Assembly: GCA_022494885.1 (NCBI GenBank)
Contig: JAGVSM010002902.1
Span: forward strand, 1 to 64,000
Reading direction: 5' to 3'
Source of the DNA: Micrasema longulum
Taxonomy: Eukaryota > Arthropoda > Insecta > Trichoptera > Brachycentridae
DNA length: 64,000 bases
The notes below the pieces were generated by a model. It did no database searches, had not been told where the DNA came from, and saw nothing but the letters and a program-made list of their open reading frames with translations. Of the stretch, positions 11,365 through 22,000 are shown piece after piece. The position numbers and the translations under genes are program-made. Within the stretch, counting starts at the first letter, position 1, and every line of letters starts with the position of its first letter.

Positions 11365-12045
11365 TAATATAACTACTACTACTACCATCACGCAATTTCC
11401 AAGTAGGGGTAGGCAGGGAAAATGGACCGCCACACACGTCTATCCTGGCATAAAGTCCTAGCTTTTTTCACATTCATATATTTTGTCATACATGCCCTTC
11501 GGTTCTGTCTGCTTTTGACATGACCAGACTTAAGATTTTGGTTTATCTGATCATGCTACGTCTTCCTTGGTCGTTCTCGTCTCAGGTTACTGTTCATTTT
11601 TGCCATATTTTCTTGTTTTACCATTCTTTTGTCGTTCATTCGTTTGACGTGACCAAACCATCTCAGAGACCCTTTCTTAATCTTATCAATTATACTTGAC
11701 TCAGATTTACACTCTCGCCTGATTTCATCATTCGTAACCCTGTACATTCGTGATCGCATTTCAACCGCATTCACTCGGTTTTCATTCTTCCTCTGCCAGT
11801 TCCATGATTCACTTCCATACATAAGTGTTGGGACTAAAACTCCTTTGTGCACTGCCAGTTTACCTTCGATTGATATATTTTTATTGGCAATTACTGTGCT
11901 TAGTGCGCCGTTCATTTTGTTGCCCGCATTCACTCTCCTTTCAACATCTTTTTCTACTCTTCCATATCTTTAGAATATGCTTCCCAGATACACAAATTCT
12001 TCTACTTGTTCAAGACATTCGTTGTTTACATTTATTATGCAGTCA
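11365..12045 (-). pseudogene. non-LTR retrotransposon C-terminal fragment
   Basis: The minus-strand ORF at 11,556-11,933 contains LVPTLMYGSESWNWQRKNE and IKKGSLRWFGHVKRMNDKRM, ending RRERPRKT. It is the post-RT connection region of a non-LTR polyprotein. The 3' end is near 11,365-11,400 beside a short (ACT)n run. It belongs to the same family as 16,575-17,023, which also lies on the minus strand and also ends in a trinucleotide run. Confidence 0.8.
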
Positions 12046-12382
12046 GTAACCTTATGGGAAAAAGTGCACTTCTGTTCTCTCTACTGCAATATATGTATGT
12101 ACTATATGTATACCCATATATTTTTTACTAATATGTAAAGATGTTTTTTGATATTTCTCTTATCCTTTTTAATTCATTTTATGCTACTTATGTGTAAAAT
12201 ACGAGAACATGTCTGTCTTTATATTTACATTAGTAAAACATATAAAAACCTACAAGGCGTTTAAATAAAATTAAAAAACAAATATATCGGTCGATTTGGT
12301 GATGTATCCAAAATAAAAAAATAAAACAAGTTTATTGGATTGTAATTCTACTTTATTTTTTATAAAATATACAAAGGGTATA

Positions 12383-12421
12383 TTGTGACGCGTTTCGTCT
12401 TGTTAGGACATTTTCAAACAA
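12383..12421 (-). ncRNA. hammerhead-like motif, left arm of palindrome
   Basis: On the minus strand: stem I strand UUUGU, a core read as UUGAAAA (C3 and G8 of the CUGANGA consensus changed), one bulged U, stem II GUC/GAC, GAA, palindromic stem III ACGCGU, C at the cleavage position, then ACAA closing stem I. The architecture matches the intact motif at 43,220-43,263, but the two core changes predict no cleavage. Confidence 0.45.
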
Positions 12422-12748
12422 ACTAACTTAAATATTTACAAAGTTTCCTTATATACTAAAAATAATTGCTATTTTATGTTTGTGGATTTCTATACAAGCC
12501 AAAATAAGTAGAACAAACAAACAAATGTTTTTTATAATTATTACATTAATTTTAAAGTCATACCCTTACAAATGTTTTTAAATAATGGAAGGTTTTTCCC
12601 CAATATAACCAAAATATTCTTCTAATATACTCAGTATACTCTAATTGAATTTTAATTACTTTACTTATTTTGGCTTGTGTAGAAATCCACAAACATAAAT
12701 AGCAATTATTTTTAGTATATAAGGAAACTTTGTAAATATTTAAGTTAG

Positions 12749-12788
12749 TTTGTTTGAAAATGTCCTAACAAGACGAAACGCGTCACAA
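12749..12788 (+). ncRNA. hammerhead-like motif, right arm of palindrome
   Basis: Inverted twin of the motif in the left arm, with the same core changes, stem II and ACGCGU stem III. The pair faces outward from the loop. Confidence 0.45.
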
Positions 12789-12899
12789 TATACCCTTTGT
12801 ATATTTTATAAAAAATAAAGTAGAATTACAATCCAATTTATTTATTATTTATTTATTTAAATTTTTATTCCAGTAAAATGGCTATAAAGTGCAGAGCCA

Positions 12900-13020
12900 A
12901 TTCTACCATATGAACATATAAACATGAACATAAATATAAATATAAACATAAATATAACAATAAACATAAATATAACAATAAACATAAATATAACAATAAA
13001 CATAAATATAAACATAAAAT
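12900..13020. repeat. AT-rich tandem repeat (AAACATAAATATAA-like)
   Basis: About eight imperfect copies of a 12-14 bp unit, ACATAAATATAACAATAA and variants, next to the 3' end of the minus-strand retroelement fragment at 13,041. Confidence 0.7.
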
Positions 13021-13040
13021 AAAATTTTATATTGCGGCAC

Positions 13041-13500
13041 TTATGGTGGTCTTAACATATCGCGCCATCGCTTGAACAACGGTGATTGGATCCACTCTGC
13101 AGTGGCTTGGAGAATTTCGTTATTAGATTTTTTTAGGCGTTCCCATAGGCTCCAGGCTCTTTGGCGAAGCAGGGCAGCGAAGGTGTTTATTCGTCCAGCT
13201 GTAAACATTTCAGAGGCACTGCAGTACCTGGGCAATCCGAATAATTGTCGGTATGAGTTGTTATATGTGATCCTTAATTTATTCCACGCTCCTTGCGTAT
13301 GGTTGTTCCAAAGTTCCGCTGTATACATGGACGTCAAATACAAAGTAAATATGATTTTCTTCACTTCGTTACTGCATTGAAAGAAGCGTCTCACTAGCAT
13401 AGAGGCCCTGACATTAATGGTTCTTCTCTGTCTCTCTATGTCCTGATCGTCTTTACAATTATCAGTCAGTATGTGCCCTAGATATTTAAATAAACAATAA
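13041..13500 (-). pseudogene. non-LTR retrotransposon C-terminal fragment
   Basis: The minus strand encodes KYLGHILTDNCKDDQDIERQ, MLVRRFFQCSNEVKKIIF and FGLPRYCSASEMF, the region that follows the RT domain in non-LTR elements. It is open for about 150 codons to a stop near 13,041. The 5' part is lost at about 13,500. Confidence 0.8.
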
Positions 13501-14309
13501 ACAATAAACTTGTTATATTTTGGATACATCACCAAATAAAATATGGAATTCTATCAATTATCTGCATACACAATAAATAATATCGGTCGATAATAATTCA
13601 TGTTTTATGTTGTACAATGAAGTTCCATAGTATTTACGGCGGTAATTAATAGCTGCTATTTACACGAATAGTAATTCAAAAAGAATTTTAATCTTAAAAA
13701 CCGGTTGTGTGTTATATTACTTGACTATCGAATACAATCACAATAATTAAGCAATTTTCATTTGGCGTCTCGTTTCATTGAGTTTTATTAAAAAAAAAAA
13801 AAGTAATATAGTTTTGTCCCGACCCTGATCAGCCTCTCTATTTGTTTTAATTGTAGGACTAGTATCGTAAAATGTACTTTTTTTTTATTAGCTCTTTTTT
13901 TTCCACCTTATAAACAATTATTTATAATAAAAATAATGCTTTTTACTGACGAGTCATAATCCCTGTAAATGCCTAGACTTCCACATTCCTTTTCAACAAT
14001 GTTTTAGATCTTCAATTTAATATTAGGTATTACCATTATTTAGATTGAAATAATAATGAGATTTTTGTGTTGAGCGTGACTATATTATCTGCCAGAGGTC
14101 ATTATCAGAAGTTGAAGAAGTGGTTCTCAGTGACCCTCAAATGAACACTCACTGGAACAAATATGAGAAACATCATTATATTTGAATTTTTTTTTGTACC
14201 CATAAATTGGCGGGTTTATTACAACCGGATCTTAATTGACCAATTTTAGACCATTGTAGGAAACTGCTGCAGATATTGCATAGATTCATATACTTCTATT
14301 AATAATAAT

Positions 14310-15235
14310 AACAATAATTATGGATAACTTATACAGCGCCATTTTCGTAATATAATACCTCAAGAGCGCTTTACAAAGTGATTATATGAAGATATAAATT
14401 TAATTTTAACTTTTTAATTTAAGAAAAATAATGTACTTTGTCACCACATGCAAAGAATTTATTCAAATGATCTAGAGAACAAGTGGGTTTTAAGTTTCTT
14501 CCGAAACATCACTTCACTCTCACAGTTTCGGACTTCTGCTGGGAGAGCATTCCATGCCGTAGGGCCTGCGACCGAAAATGCACGTTCGCCGAATTTAGTG
14601 CGCTGTTTGCGTAGAGGTATAACAACTTTTCCTTTCGACGTAGATGTAGCTGATCTAAGCGTAAGACGTCTGTCAGCTAGTTTATCTGGAATGCAGAGTT
14701 CCCTTAGATATTCTGGAACAGAGTTGTGCAGTGACATAAGCCAACAGAGTTTGTATTCCACCCTCTGTGGAAAACGTAGCCAGTGCAATTTCCGAAGTAG
14801 TGGAGTGATATGACTGAACTTAAAGATTCCAAAAATAAGTCTCGCTGCAGCATTCAATACAGCCTGTAGGCGAGTCATTTTATTCATTGGTAGACCTGCG
14901 TAGATACCATTACAATAATCGACTCTAGACACTACAAACGCATTTATTAATTGACGGGTGGCATCAACTGGCAAATTTTTGCGTATGCATTTTAATCTGT
15001 CTCAGCTGGTAAAAGCATGAACTTATCGTTCTACTAATTTGAGTGTCAAGAGAAAGGTCAGAATTAAGGAAGACTCCCAGTAGTTTAACGGTGGGTAAAG
15101 CGGTACTCCTTACATCGGGTAGTGCCGTATCCTGAATCAAATTCTGTCGTCTGGCTGAAGCCATCCATAGTTGTTCCGTTTTAGATGGGTTAAGTGTTAG
15201 TCTATGTTTATGTCTATTAAGCGTGTTGTCCAGAT
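14310..15235 (-). pseudogene. CR1-like non-LTR retrotransposon, 5'-truncated
   Basis: Read on the minus strand: NRHKHRLTLNPSKTEQLWMA, then VKLLGVFLNSDLSLDTQI, SRVDYCNGIYAGLP, LQAVLNAAARLIFG and AFSVAGPTAWNALP, ending KLKTHLF. This order is typical of the C-terminal half of CR1-type ORF2. A frame shift separates the parts near 14,970. The 3' tail contains GAAAATGGCGCTGTATAAG and ends in an (ATT)n-like run near 14,300. Copies of this tail occur at 15,420-15,470, at 36,857-37,349, and on both outer ends of the inverted repeat at 46,206-48,253. Confidence 0.85.
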
Positions 15236-15239
15236 ATTT

Positions 15240-15835
15240 ATTGAAATAAATATTTATTTAATAATTTTAAATTGTATTTTTTTCTATTTTTAAATAATAG
15301 GCATGCTTCCACTTTCCATTTTGTTGTATCCCAACTTAACACAGGGCTCTTGGCCTCATAGAGTTAGGGATAAGTTATTATTTTATTGTAATATTTATAT
15401 ATATATATTTATATTATTGAGGTGATTTTCACAAAAATGGCGCTATATAAATTATCCAAACGTTATTATTATTATTAATCAATATATTTAAAAAATGGTA
15501 GGTAAATGTTTTTTTTTATTCTATACCAATCTACTTTTGTACATCTAGTAAATGATATAACTGTCACTCCCCAAAAAAAGAGACTAACTCTTGTGCTTGG
15601 AGAGTGACTTACACTGTTATAGTTATTTATTTATTTTAATAATTAGTTATTGATATTCTGTAATTTATAATAAATACTTACACTGCATACAAATACTTGC
15701 ACTACATATTTTTATATATCTTTTTATAAATACTTACACTGTATACAAATACTTACACCACATATTTTTATATATCTTTTTATAAATAAATATGTTTAAA
15801 AATATATAGTGTAAGTATTTAATTACATATCCAGT
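15240..15835. other. AT-rich repeats, no gene
   Basis: Contains a CR1-like 3' tail (about 15,418-15,478, GGCGCTATATAAATTATCC then (ATT)n) and a direct repeat of TACAAATACTT with TTTTTATATATC (15,680-15,790). The block AAAAAAAGAGACTAACTCTT near 15,575 recurs at about 52,235. Confidence 0.5.
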
Positions 15836-15837
15836 GA

Positions 15838-16030
15838 TGCATAAGGCACTGCATTATTAAACCAAATGCAGCCTAATTCGATCATCAGTTTTATGAAGGT
15901 AAGTTGATCGGTCCTTCGCTTCAGACTGCAGTTTAAAAAAAACCTTAAAATAAATATTGCACGTCCGCCCTGTCAGGAATCGAACGCAGGACCTCAAGAA
16001 CGATAGACGAACACGTCAACGAGGTAGACT
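15838..16030 (-). repeat. SINE family A-related copy, diverged
   Basis: Minus strand: B box GGATTCGAT replaced by GCGTTCGATTCC, then CTTCGCTTCAGAC-type body and a GATGCATAAGGCACTGCATT block seen at the 3' end of family A. It is old and internally deleted. Confidence 0.5.
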
Positions 16031-16574
16031 TATCTCCTCTTGATTTCATCAGTCAGGATTTTAACCTGAGGGCAGCAGGGGCGAACCGTGCATAGAAACG
16101 ATTATGCGCAGCTTACCATTATATTTGACTAACCATAATAATGTTTTAATGTAACTTTATTTACAGAAAAACAAATAAATAATTACCATTTATTTAAAGT
16201 CATTTCCACCGTTTGTATTTTTATCCTAATATAAATATAAATTTTAATAAAGCGCGCCCAGCGCCTGCGGTGAGCCAAGAAACTAGCCGATTATTCCTGC
16301 TTATTTTTTCATACAAATGAGTATACTATATTTTGAATGTTTTAACTCCTGTGCGAGTTTTTTCTCCTAGATTAAACTTGCAGATTACACAAATTATTTG
16401 AAGATTCTTGCTTTGGAAAACTGTATTTCAAACATTGTTTCTTAAGGACTATTTTTCTTTGAGATGGTACTTTTGACAATATGGGCAGAATGGTGAATGT
16501 TACACACTATGTAAGGCGGTCACTTAAACCAGCCAATGACAGGTCATAAGCCCTGTAGATGCCTAGACTTCTAC

Positions 16575-17023
16575 ATAACAACAACAACAAACCATCAAGC
16601 CGTTTCCCCGTAGCGGTAGGCAGAGAGGATAGAACGCCATATCACTCTATCTTTGCATACAGACCTCGCTTCCTCTACATTCATACATCTTCTCATGCAC
16701 GCACGCCGATTATTCCTACTTTTGACATGTCCATCTTCAAGTATTTGATGGACTTGATCGTGCAATGTCTTTCTCGGTCTTCCTCGTTTCCTGCATCCAT
16801 CAACATTCGCATCGTAGATCTTTTTAGCCGTTCTTTCACTGTCCATTCGCTCTAGATGTCTAAACCAACGCAGCACCCCTTTCTTGATTCTGTCGATAAT
16901 GCATGCCTCAGCCTTACACAGTTCACGGATCTCTACAATTGTGCACCTAACATTCATCGTTTTACCACACATTCGCCTGAGGGATTGCATTTCGTCAGCA
17001 TTTAACTTGCTTTTATTTTTCAT
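16575..17023 (-). pseudogene. non-LTR retrotransposon C-terminal fragment
   Basis: The minus-strand ORF contains CIIDRIKKGVLRWFRHLERM and KRGRPRKTLHDQVHQILEDG, then CKDRVIWRSILSAYRYGE. It is the same family as the copy at 11,365-12,045, with the 3' end at a (TTG)n run (about 16,577-16,590). The start of the ORF is lost. Confidence 0.8.
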
Positions 17024-17059
17024 AATTTTTCCAATTCTTCTATTCTTCTATTCTGCTTA

Positions 17060-18235
17060 TATATTCTATATTACTTTCTCTAAAATGTTTTTCATTTATA
17101 AAATATTAAACTATAAAGTAGATACTAACCTCCTAAATAAAATACAATTAAATTCTGGATTGAGAACACTCAGACATCGGGAAATATTTAAACTGCCTCT
17201 GTTTTTAAATAATGCTACATACCACACACCTATGGCCCGCATGTGTCGGGAATATAATTTATGCTGCCGAAACAATAAAATTGTCATTTTTCACGATACT
17301 TTCTCAGCTTTAGCGAATAATCTCTTAGGAATAAGTCTTATTTAATAAGTACACGCGTACAACTTATTTTTTATTGCATGGTATCCTGTATAAATATATA
17401 TATATATACAAAAATATGTATTATATCTTAATATATAAATCTATTTTGTGTAATTCTATAATTAAAGATATATATATGGTTATATGGTCACCATATTATA
17501 AAGTGCATATAAATAATATCGAAAGAATTCAGCATAAATTTTTACGTTTCGTTAATTTTAAATTAGGTATTTCAGTTGAACATATTAATTGTACATACTT
17601 AAATAAATATTTAAATTTACACACATTAGAAACTAGAAGAAAATTAAATGATTTGTTATTTTTGTTCAAAATATTAAATTCAATATTTAACTGTTCCGAA
17701 CTGTTAAAACTAATTAACTTGCGAGTGCCCGGCCGGATTACTCGATTTAATAAACTCTTCTATATAAGTGTATCTACAACTAACTACAGTGCACACTCGC
17801 CTATGAGGAGAATTCATGTGTTTGCAAACGAATACGCAAATGATATAGATATATTTAATACAACACTTTTGAATTTAAAAAGGCAGGGTATCAATTTATC
17901 GTCTCCAAATTTAAATTCTTAGTTCTTTTATATTGTATACCATTTGTTAACTTATATCTGTATTCTTAATTATTATTTTTTTACATTCTTCTAATTTTAA
18001 GATTCTTTTTATATAACCGATAGGAAAAAATGAACTTCTGTTCTCTCTACTAGAATATATGTATGTATGTACTATATGTAAGATTAGTTTTATATATTTT
18101 AGTTTTCTTTTTCTTATTACTTCATTTTCAATTTTTTGCTACTTTGGTGTAAAATATGTCTGTTCTTTAAATATAAATATATGTAAAACATGTAAAAGCC
18201 TACAAGGCGTTTAAATAAATAAATAAATAAAATAT
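17060..18235 (+). pseudogene. non-LTR retrotransposon, 3' half with poly(TAAA) tail
   Basis: The plus strand carries SPYYKVHINNIERIQHKFLR, LETRRKLNDLLFLFKILNSI, LINLRVPGRITRFNKLFYIS and SPMRRIHVFANEYANDIDIF. This is the IQHKFLR region and C-terminus of a CR1/Jockey-group ORF2. The 3' end is an (AAAT)n tail at about 18,212-18,233. A short copy of the same segment lies at 24,655-24,960 inside betaGRP gene A. Confidence 0.8.
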
Positions 18236-18370
18236 GCATGTAAAATGTTTTTATGAATGTATGTATGTGTATGCGCATGGGTGTATGTACGTGTGTGTGT
18301 ATGTACATGTCTATATATGTGTATATTTATATATACATGTGTGTATATGTGTGTATGTCTGTATGTATAT
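18236..18370. repeat. TG/TATG-rich microsatellite
   Basis: Imperfect repeats of TGTATG and GTGTGTATG, with nothing else recognisable. Confidence 0.7.
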
Positions 18371-18871
18371 GAATCAAAATGTGTTTCCGAATAAGTTTAT
18401 ATTTTGTTTGTCTGTGCTCTATATTAATTTGTTAACTATTATAATATATAAAAATGTAATTGCCTAGCTTGGAACGGGGTATGTACCTTTGTTAGCTGGG
18501 CAAAGTGAATATGGAATTGTATTTTGATAAAGAGTGTGAATAAATAAATAAATAAATAAAATAAAATTGTATCTACGAATGCTTTCAAGTGGTATGTTTT
18601 CTAGTATGTATCTTTGTTGAATTACCTTAGAAAATAAAATAAATAAATAAATAAATCTCTGTTGTGAAGGGAGTTCAAATCCAGTCCTTGTCTACAAAAA
18701 TTAGGACAAACTCAAAATATTGTTGTAATAATATCAATTTATTTTTTAAGTTTCTGATTACATTAAATTAGCCAATTCTGTTGTTTTCTGCCGTATGCCT
18801 ATACTACGATCTTGTTTACAACCGTATGACAGTGTGTGTACATTTTAGAAACGGGTCGGTCTTTTAGCGCG

Positions 18872-19004
18872 ATGGCGTCTCGCGAGTTCGCTTTAGTAAT
18901 TGTGTGCCTAACTTTTATTTTACACGTTGTAACCTCGCAATTCGCCATTCCTAATGTGGAAATACAAGCCATCTCACCTGTGGGATTCAGAGCGTCGATT
19001 ATAG
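18872..19004 (+). CDS. betaGRP: betaGRP-A exon 1 (signal peptide)
   Basis: Encodes residues 1-44 plus one base. A hydrophobic core (FALVIVCLTFIL) is followed by a likely cleavage after VTS. The mature protein would begin QFAIPNVEIQAISPVGFRAS. Donor ATAG|GTTGGT, phase 1. The intron of about 4.8 kb is filled with repeats. Confidence 0.88.
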
Positions 19005-22000
19005 GTTGGTTTAAATCATAAAAATACACTAACTTGACTGCCAGTCGTCAATTCGCCAGCAGAAATTCGTCGCTACCGCTTCTTAGAACGATCAGTTTTG
19101 GTTTCCGTGAAATCATAAATAATCCATAGATGTTTTTTTTAAATTAAAGAAATGTGCAGGTTTTTTGGTTTTGATGTATGGGTGTTAACATGAATCGATT
19201 TGTTTTTTTTTTTCAAAAGTTTAAAAAGAGCATAAAAAGTTTTAAAAATCTTAAAGAATTTAAAATTTGAACTAAATTTTTCTCGTGTGCAAGATGTTGC
19301 GTTTGCTTTTACGTTACACATATTGTTTTGTGTGATTACAAACCTTCAAAATGAAATGCGTTAGTATGAGTTATGTCCGTTTTTTTCCACAGAACAAAAG
19401 GACGCTACGAAAAAAAATTGCAACAAATTAGTCAATTCATAGCATTTTCGCCGTACACTGAGCAAATATCGCGTGCAGCTATTTCCTCAATTGAAAGCCA
19501 TGAAGAAGTGTATAGAAATTGAAAAAATAAAATTTTCTGGCATTGCCTAGTATGTAGGTGAAATAATTTACTTAGACGAATCTCACCCGCATAAATATAT
19601 GTTTCAGCTCTTTAACTTCACAAACATCAACATATAAAAGAATTAAAGGAATATCGATGTTCAAATATGGGCAGAATAGTGAATGTTACACAGTGGGTAA
19701 AGTGGTCCATGCGGCTCGAGTGTGGAATCATCTCCCATCCACCATCAAAGATGTTACTACATTATCTCTGATTAAATCACGTCTGAAGAAACATCTCCTT
19801 TCTCTTCCTTAATCTCTCCTCCTTTCCTCTTTCCTCTTTTTTCCTTTTTCCCATTGAGTAATAGTTTTGATTTAAGGTAATTTATAAACAAATATGTTTA
19901 TTTATATTTTTATATATCTTTAGCTTTTTAATATTTGTTTCTATTGAATATGTTCTGGAACTTGAATAATAAAAATAAAACTTTTATTTTATTGGTTGGT
20001 TGGAAGAAATTGCCATTTGGCAATAAGCCCGCCAACGTACAAATAACATTATGTACAAAAGGTTAAATAAATAATTAAATATATTTTGGTGATTCACATA
20101 TTGCAGTCCTTTTGGTTTTCAATTGTTCGTTTATCAAGCGTTTTCGACATTTTAAACAACTGTCAAATTTATTTTTCCCCCCTCCCCCCTCCTCAATCCT
20201 CAGAATCTAATGATTTATTGTTTCTAAATCTACCTATTTTCGCTTGATCGAGTCTGGCAACTCTGATATAATTGCTTTATAACTAATATATCAAATTCCT
20301 CGAACAACTTGACACTGGAGTACCTGAAGGGCTTTTATGTGAAAATTCATTGTTTTTATAAATTTAGATAATATTATATAAGTTAGTATAAATATAAATG
20401 TCCACCAACAAGCAACAGCAAGTGGCTTGGTGGGATTTAAGTTTTAGTAAAACTAAAAAAAATGGAATGTAAAATGTATACTTAAATGAATAAAATAAAG
20501 AAAAAAAAATCTTAAGGTCTTGGGTTCAATTATTAAATGAAAAGGGTGTTTTTACACTATTATATTTCATAGTCCCTAGACAGGTACCTGAAGCGTAAGA
20601 CTGATCACCTTACCATCATGTAACAAAAATGACCAAGGTACGCTGCGATTGGTGTACCAATGTAGTGCCCTATGCACCATTAGATGCGAAAAGGGAATAA
20701 TAATGATTATTTGAAAACAAAACGATATCCTCAATTATTGTAGACCTAAACAGATTAACTCTTAAAAGACTGTGGTAAATAATCCCTTTGCGCGCGGTGA
20801 TGTAACACCGTGTTAACACTAGTAAAAGGCGGAACATTCTAAAGTTCAGACATTTGGAAAAAAAAACATGAAGACATACGGTTTAATAATTCTTTTTCCA
20901 TAATTTATGAGAATAAACATTTAATTTAGCCGTATTGCAGCAAAATAAATTAAAAATCACAAATACGTCGCTCATGTTACGCGCGTGCGTCCCCCGTCAC
21001 TGTCATCAACCGACTGAAGACTGAATCTGTTTTAGACAACACCCGCCGTAGAACAGCGTCTCTGTCTTCCTTGTTATGACTTCCATCTTAGTGCTCTCTC
21101 TTGTATAAGGTATCTGTATAGATGTGTTGCTGAATTAGCGGGCATTGATTCTTCGCGTAGCAAGGATAAATATTTTTTGTATTAACATTTAGCTTAGTTA
21201 TACAAATTTTACTTTCCGAATCGGGTGTGAAAATGTCCATTTAAAGATTCCAAAAAATACGAATTCATCATTTAAAAATAAGAGAGATATATCAAGTCTT
21301 GTGTCCTTTGTCGATATATTGAGTTAGTAAATTAATACATTTTAGTGAAGGAAATAAGGAGGTTTAGACATTTACAGGGTTTACGACCTGTCATTGGTTG
21401 TGTAACATTCGCCATCTCGCCTTTGTGTTCATATTTTATAATGTCGTAATTTTATCGGACTAGAATGTTTTTATTCGTTTTGATAAAAATTGAAATTCCC
21501 GTGTCTAATTTAATCTAATAATGTTATATTTTTTTATTTAAATTTTTTGTTTTTTTACAATAAACAAAAATAAAACAGAGTTTTTAAAAAATAAAGCATA
21601 ATTACATAGCAATGAAATACATATTATTAGAAAAATAGTAAACAAAAAAATCCCACAAAGGCATGGCCTGTTCGTGGGTATACAAGAAAATGTTAATGAA
21701 TTTTTGCTCCTATAATAAATAATGGACAGCTATAATATTTTTGTGTAAAATAAGAAAAAAAAAAAATATTCTCTAAAAGATAATACGGTATTTTTTATAG
21801 TAATTAAAAAGGGAAATAAAAAATATTAAAAAAAAAAAACACAAAAATATTCCTTATTATTAAAGGGCAACAAAATAAATCATAGAAAAAAAAGAGTTCA
21901 TATCTTTAGTTTGAATCCAGGGTAGTTCATGTTTTTTAAAAGAAAGAAAATTTTGAAAGGAATCAATGAAATATTATCAGTAAAAAAGAATTAAAAATTT

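Larger units (their letters stand above)
12334..12837. mobile_element. palindromic foldback element with 176-bp arms
   Basis: The left arm (12,334-12,510) and the right arm (12,662-12,837) are almost perfect reverse complements, differing by a couple of bases, around a loop of about 150 bp. Both begin ATTGGATTGTAATTCTACTT when read from the outside. Each arm carries the block GACGCGTTTCGTCTTGTTAG, part of the hammerhead-like motif described separately. No ORF is present. The high arm identity suggests a recent origin or gene conversion between arms. Confidence 0.85.

Noticed and set aside
18836..18871. Upstream in-frame start for betaGRP-A
   Set aside because: Starting 12 codons earlier would put MYILETGRSFSA before the signal peptide and bury it; the ATG at 18,872 gives a normal secretion signal.
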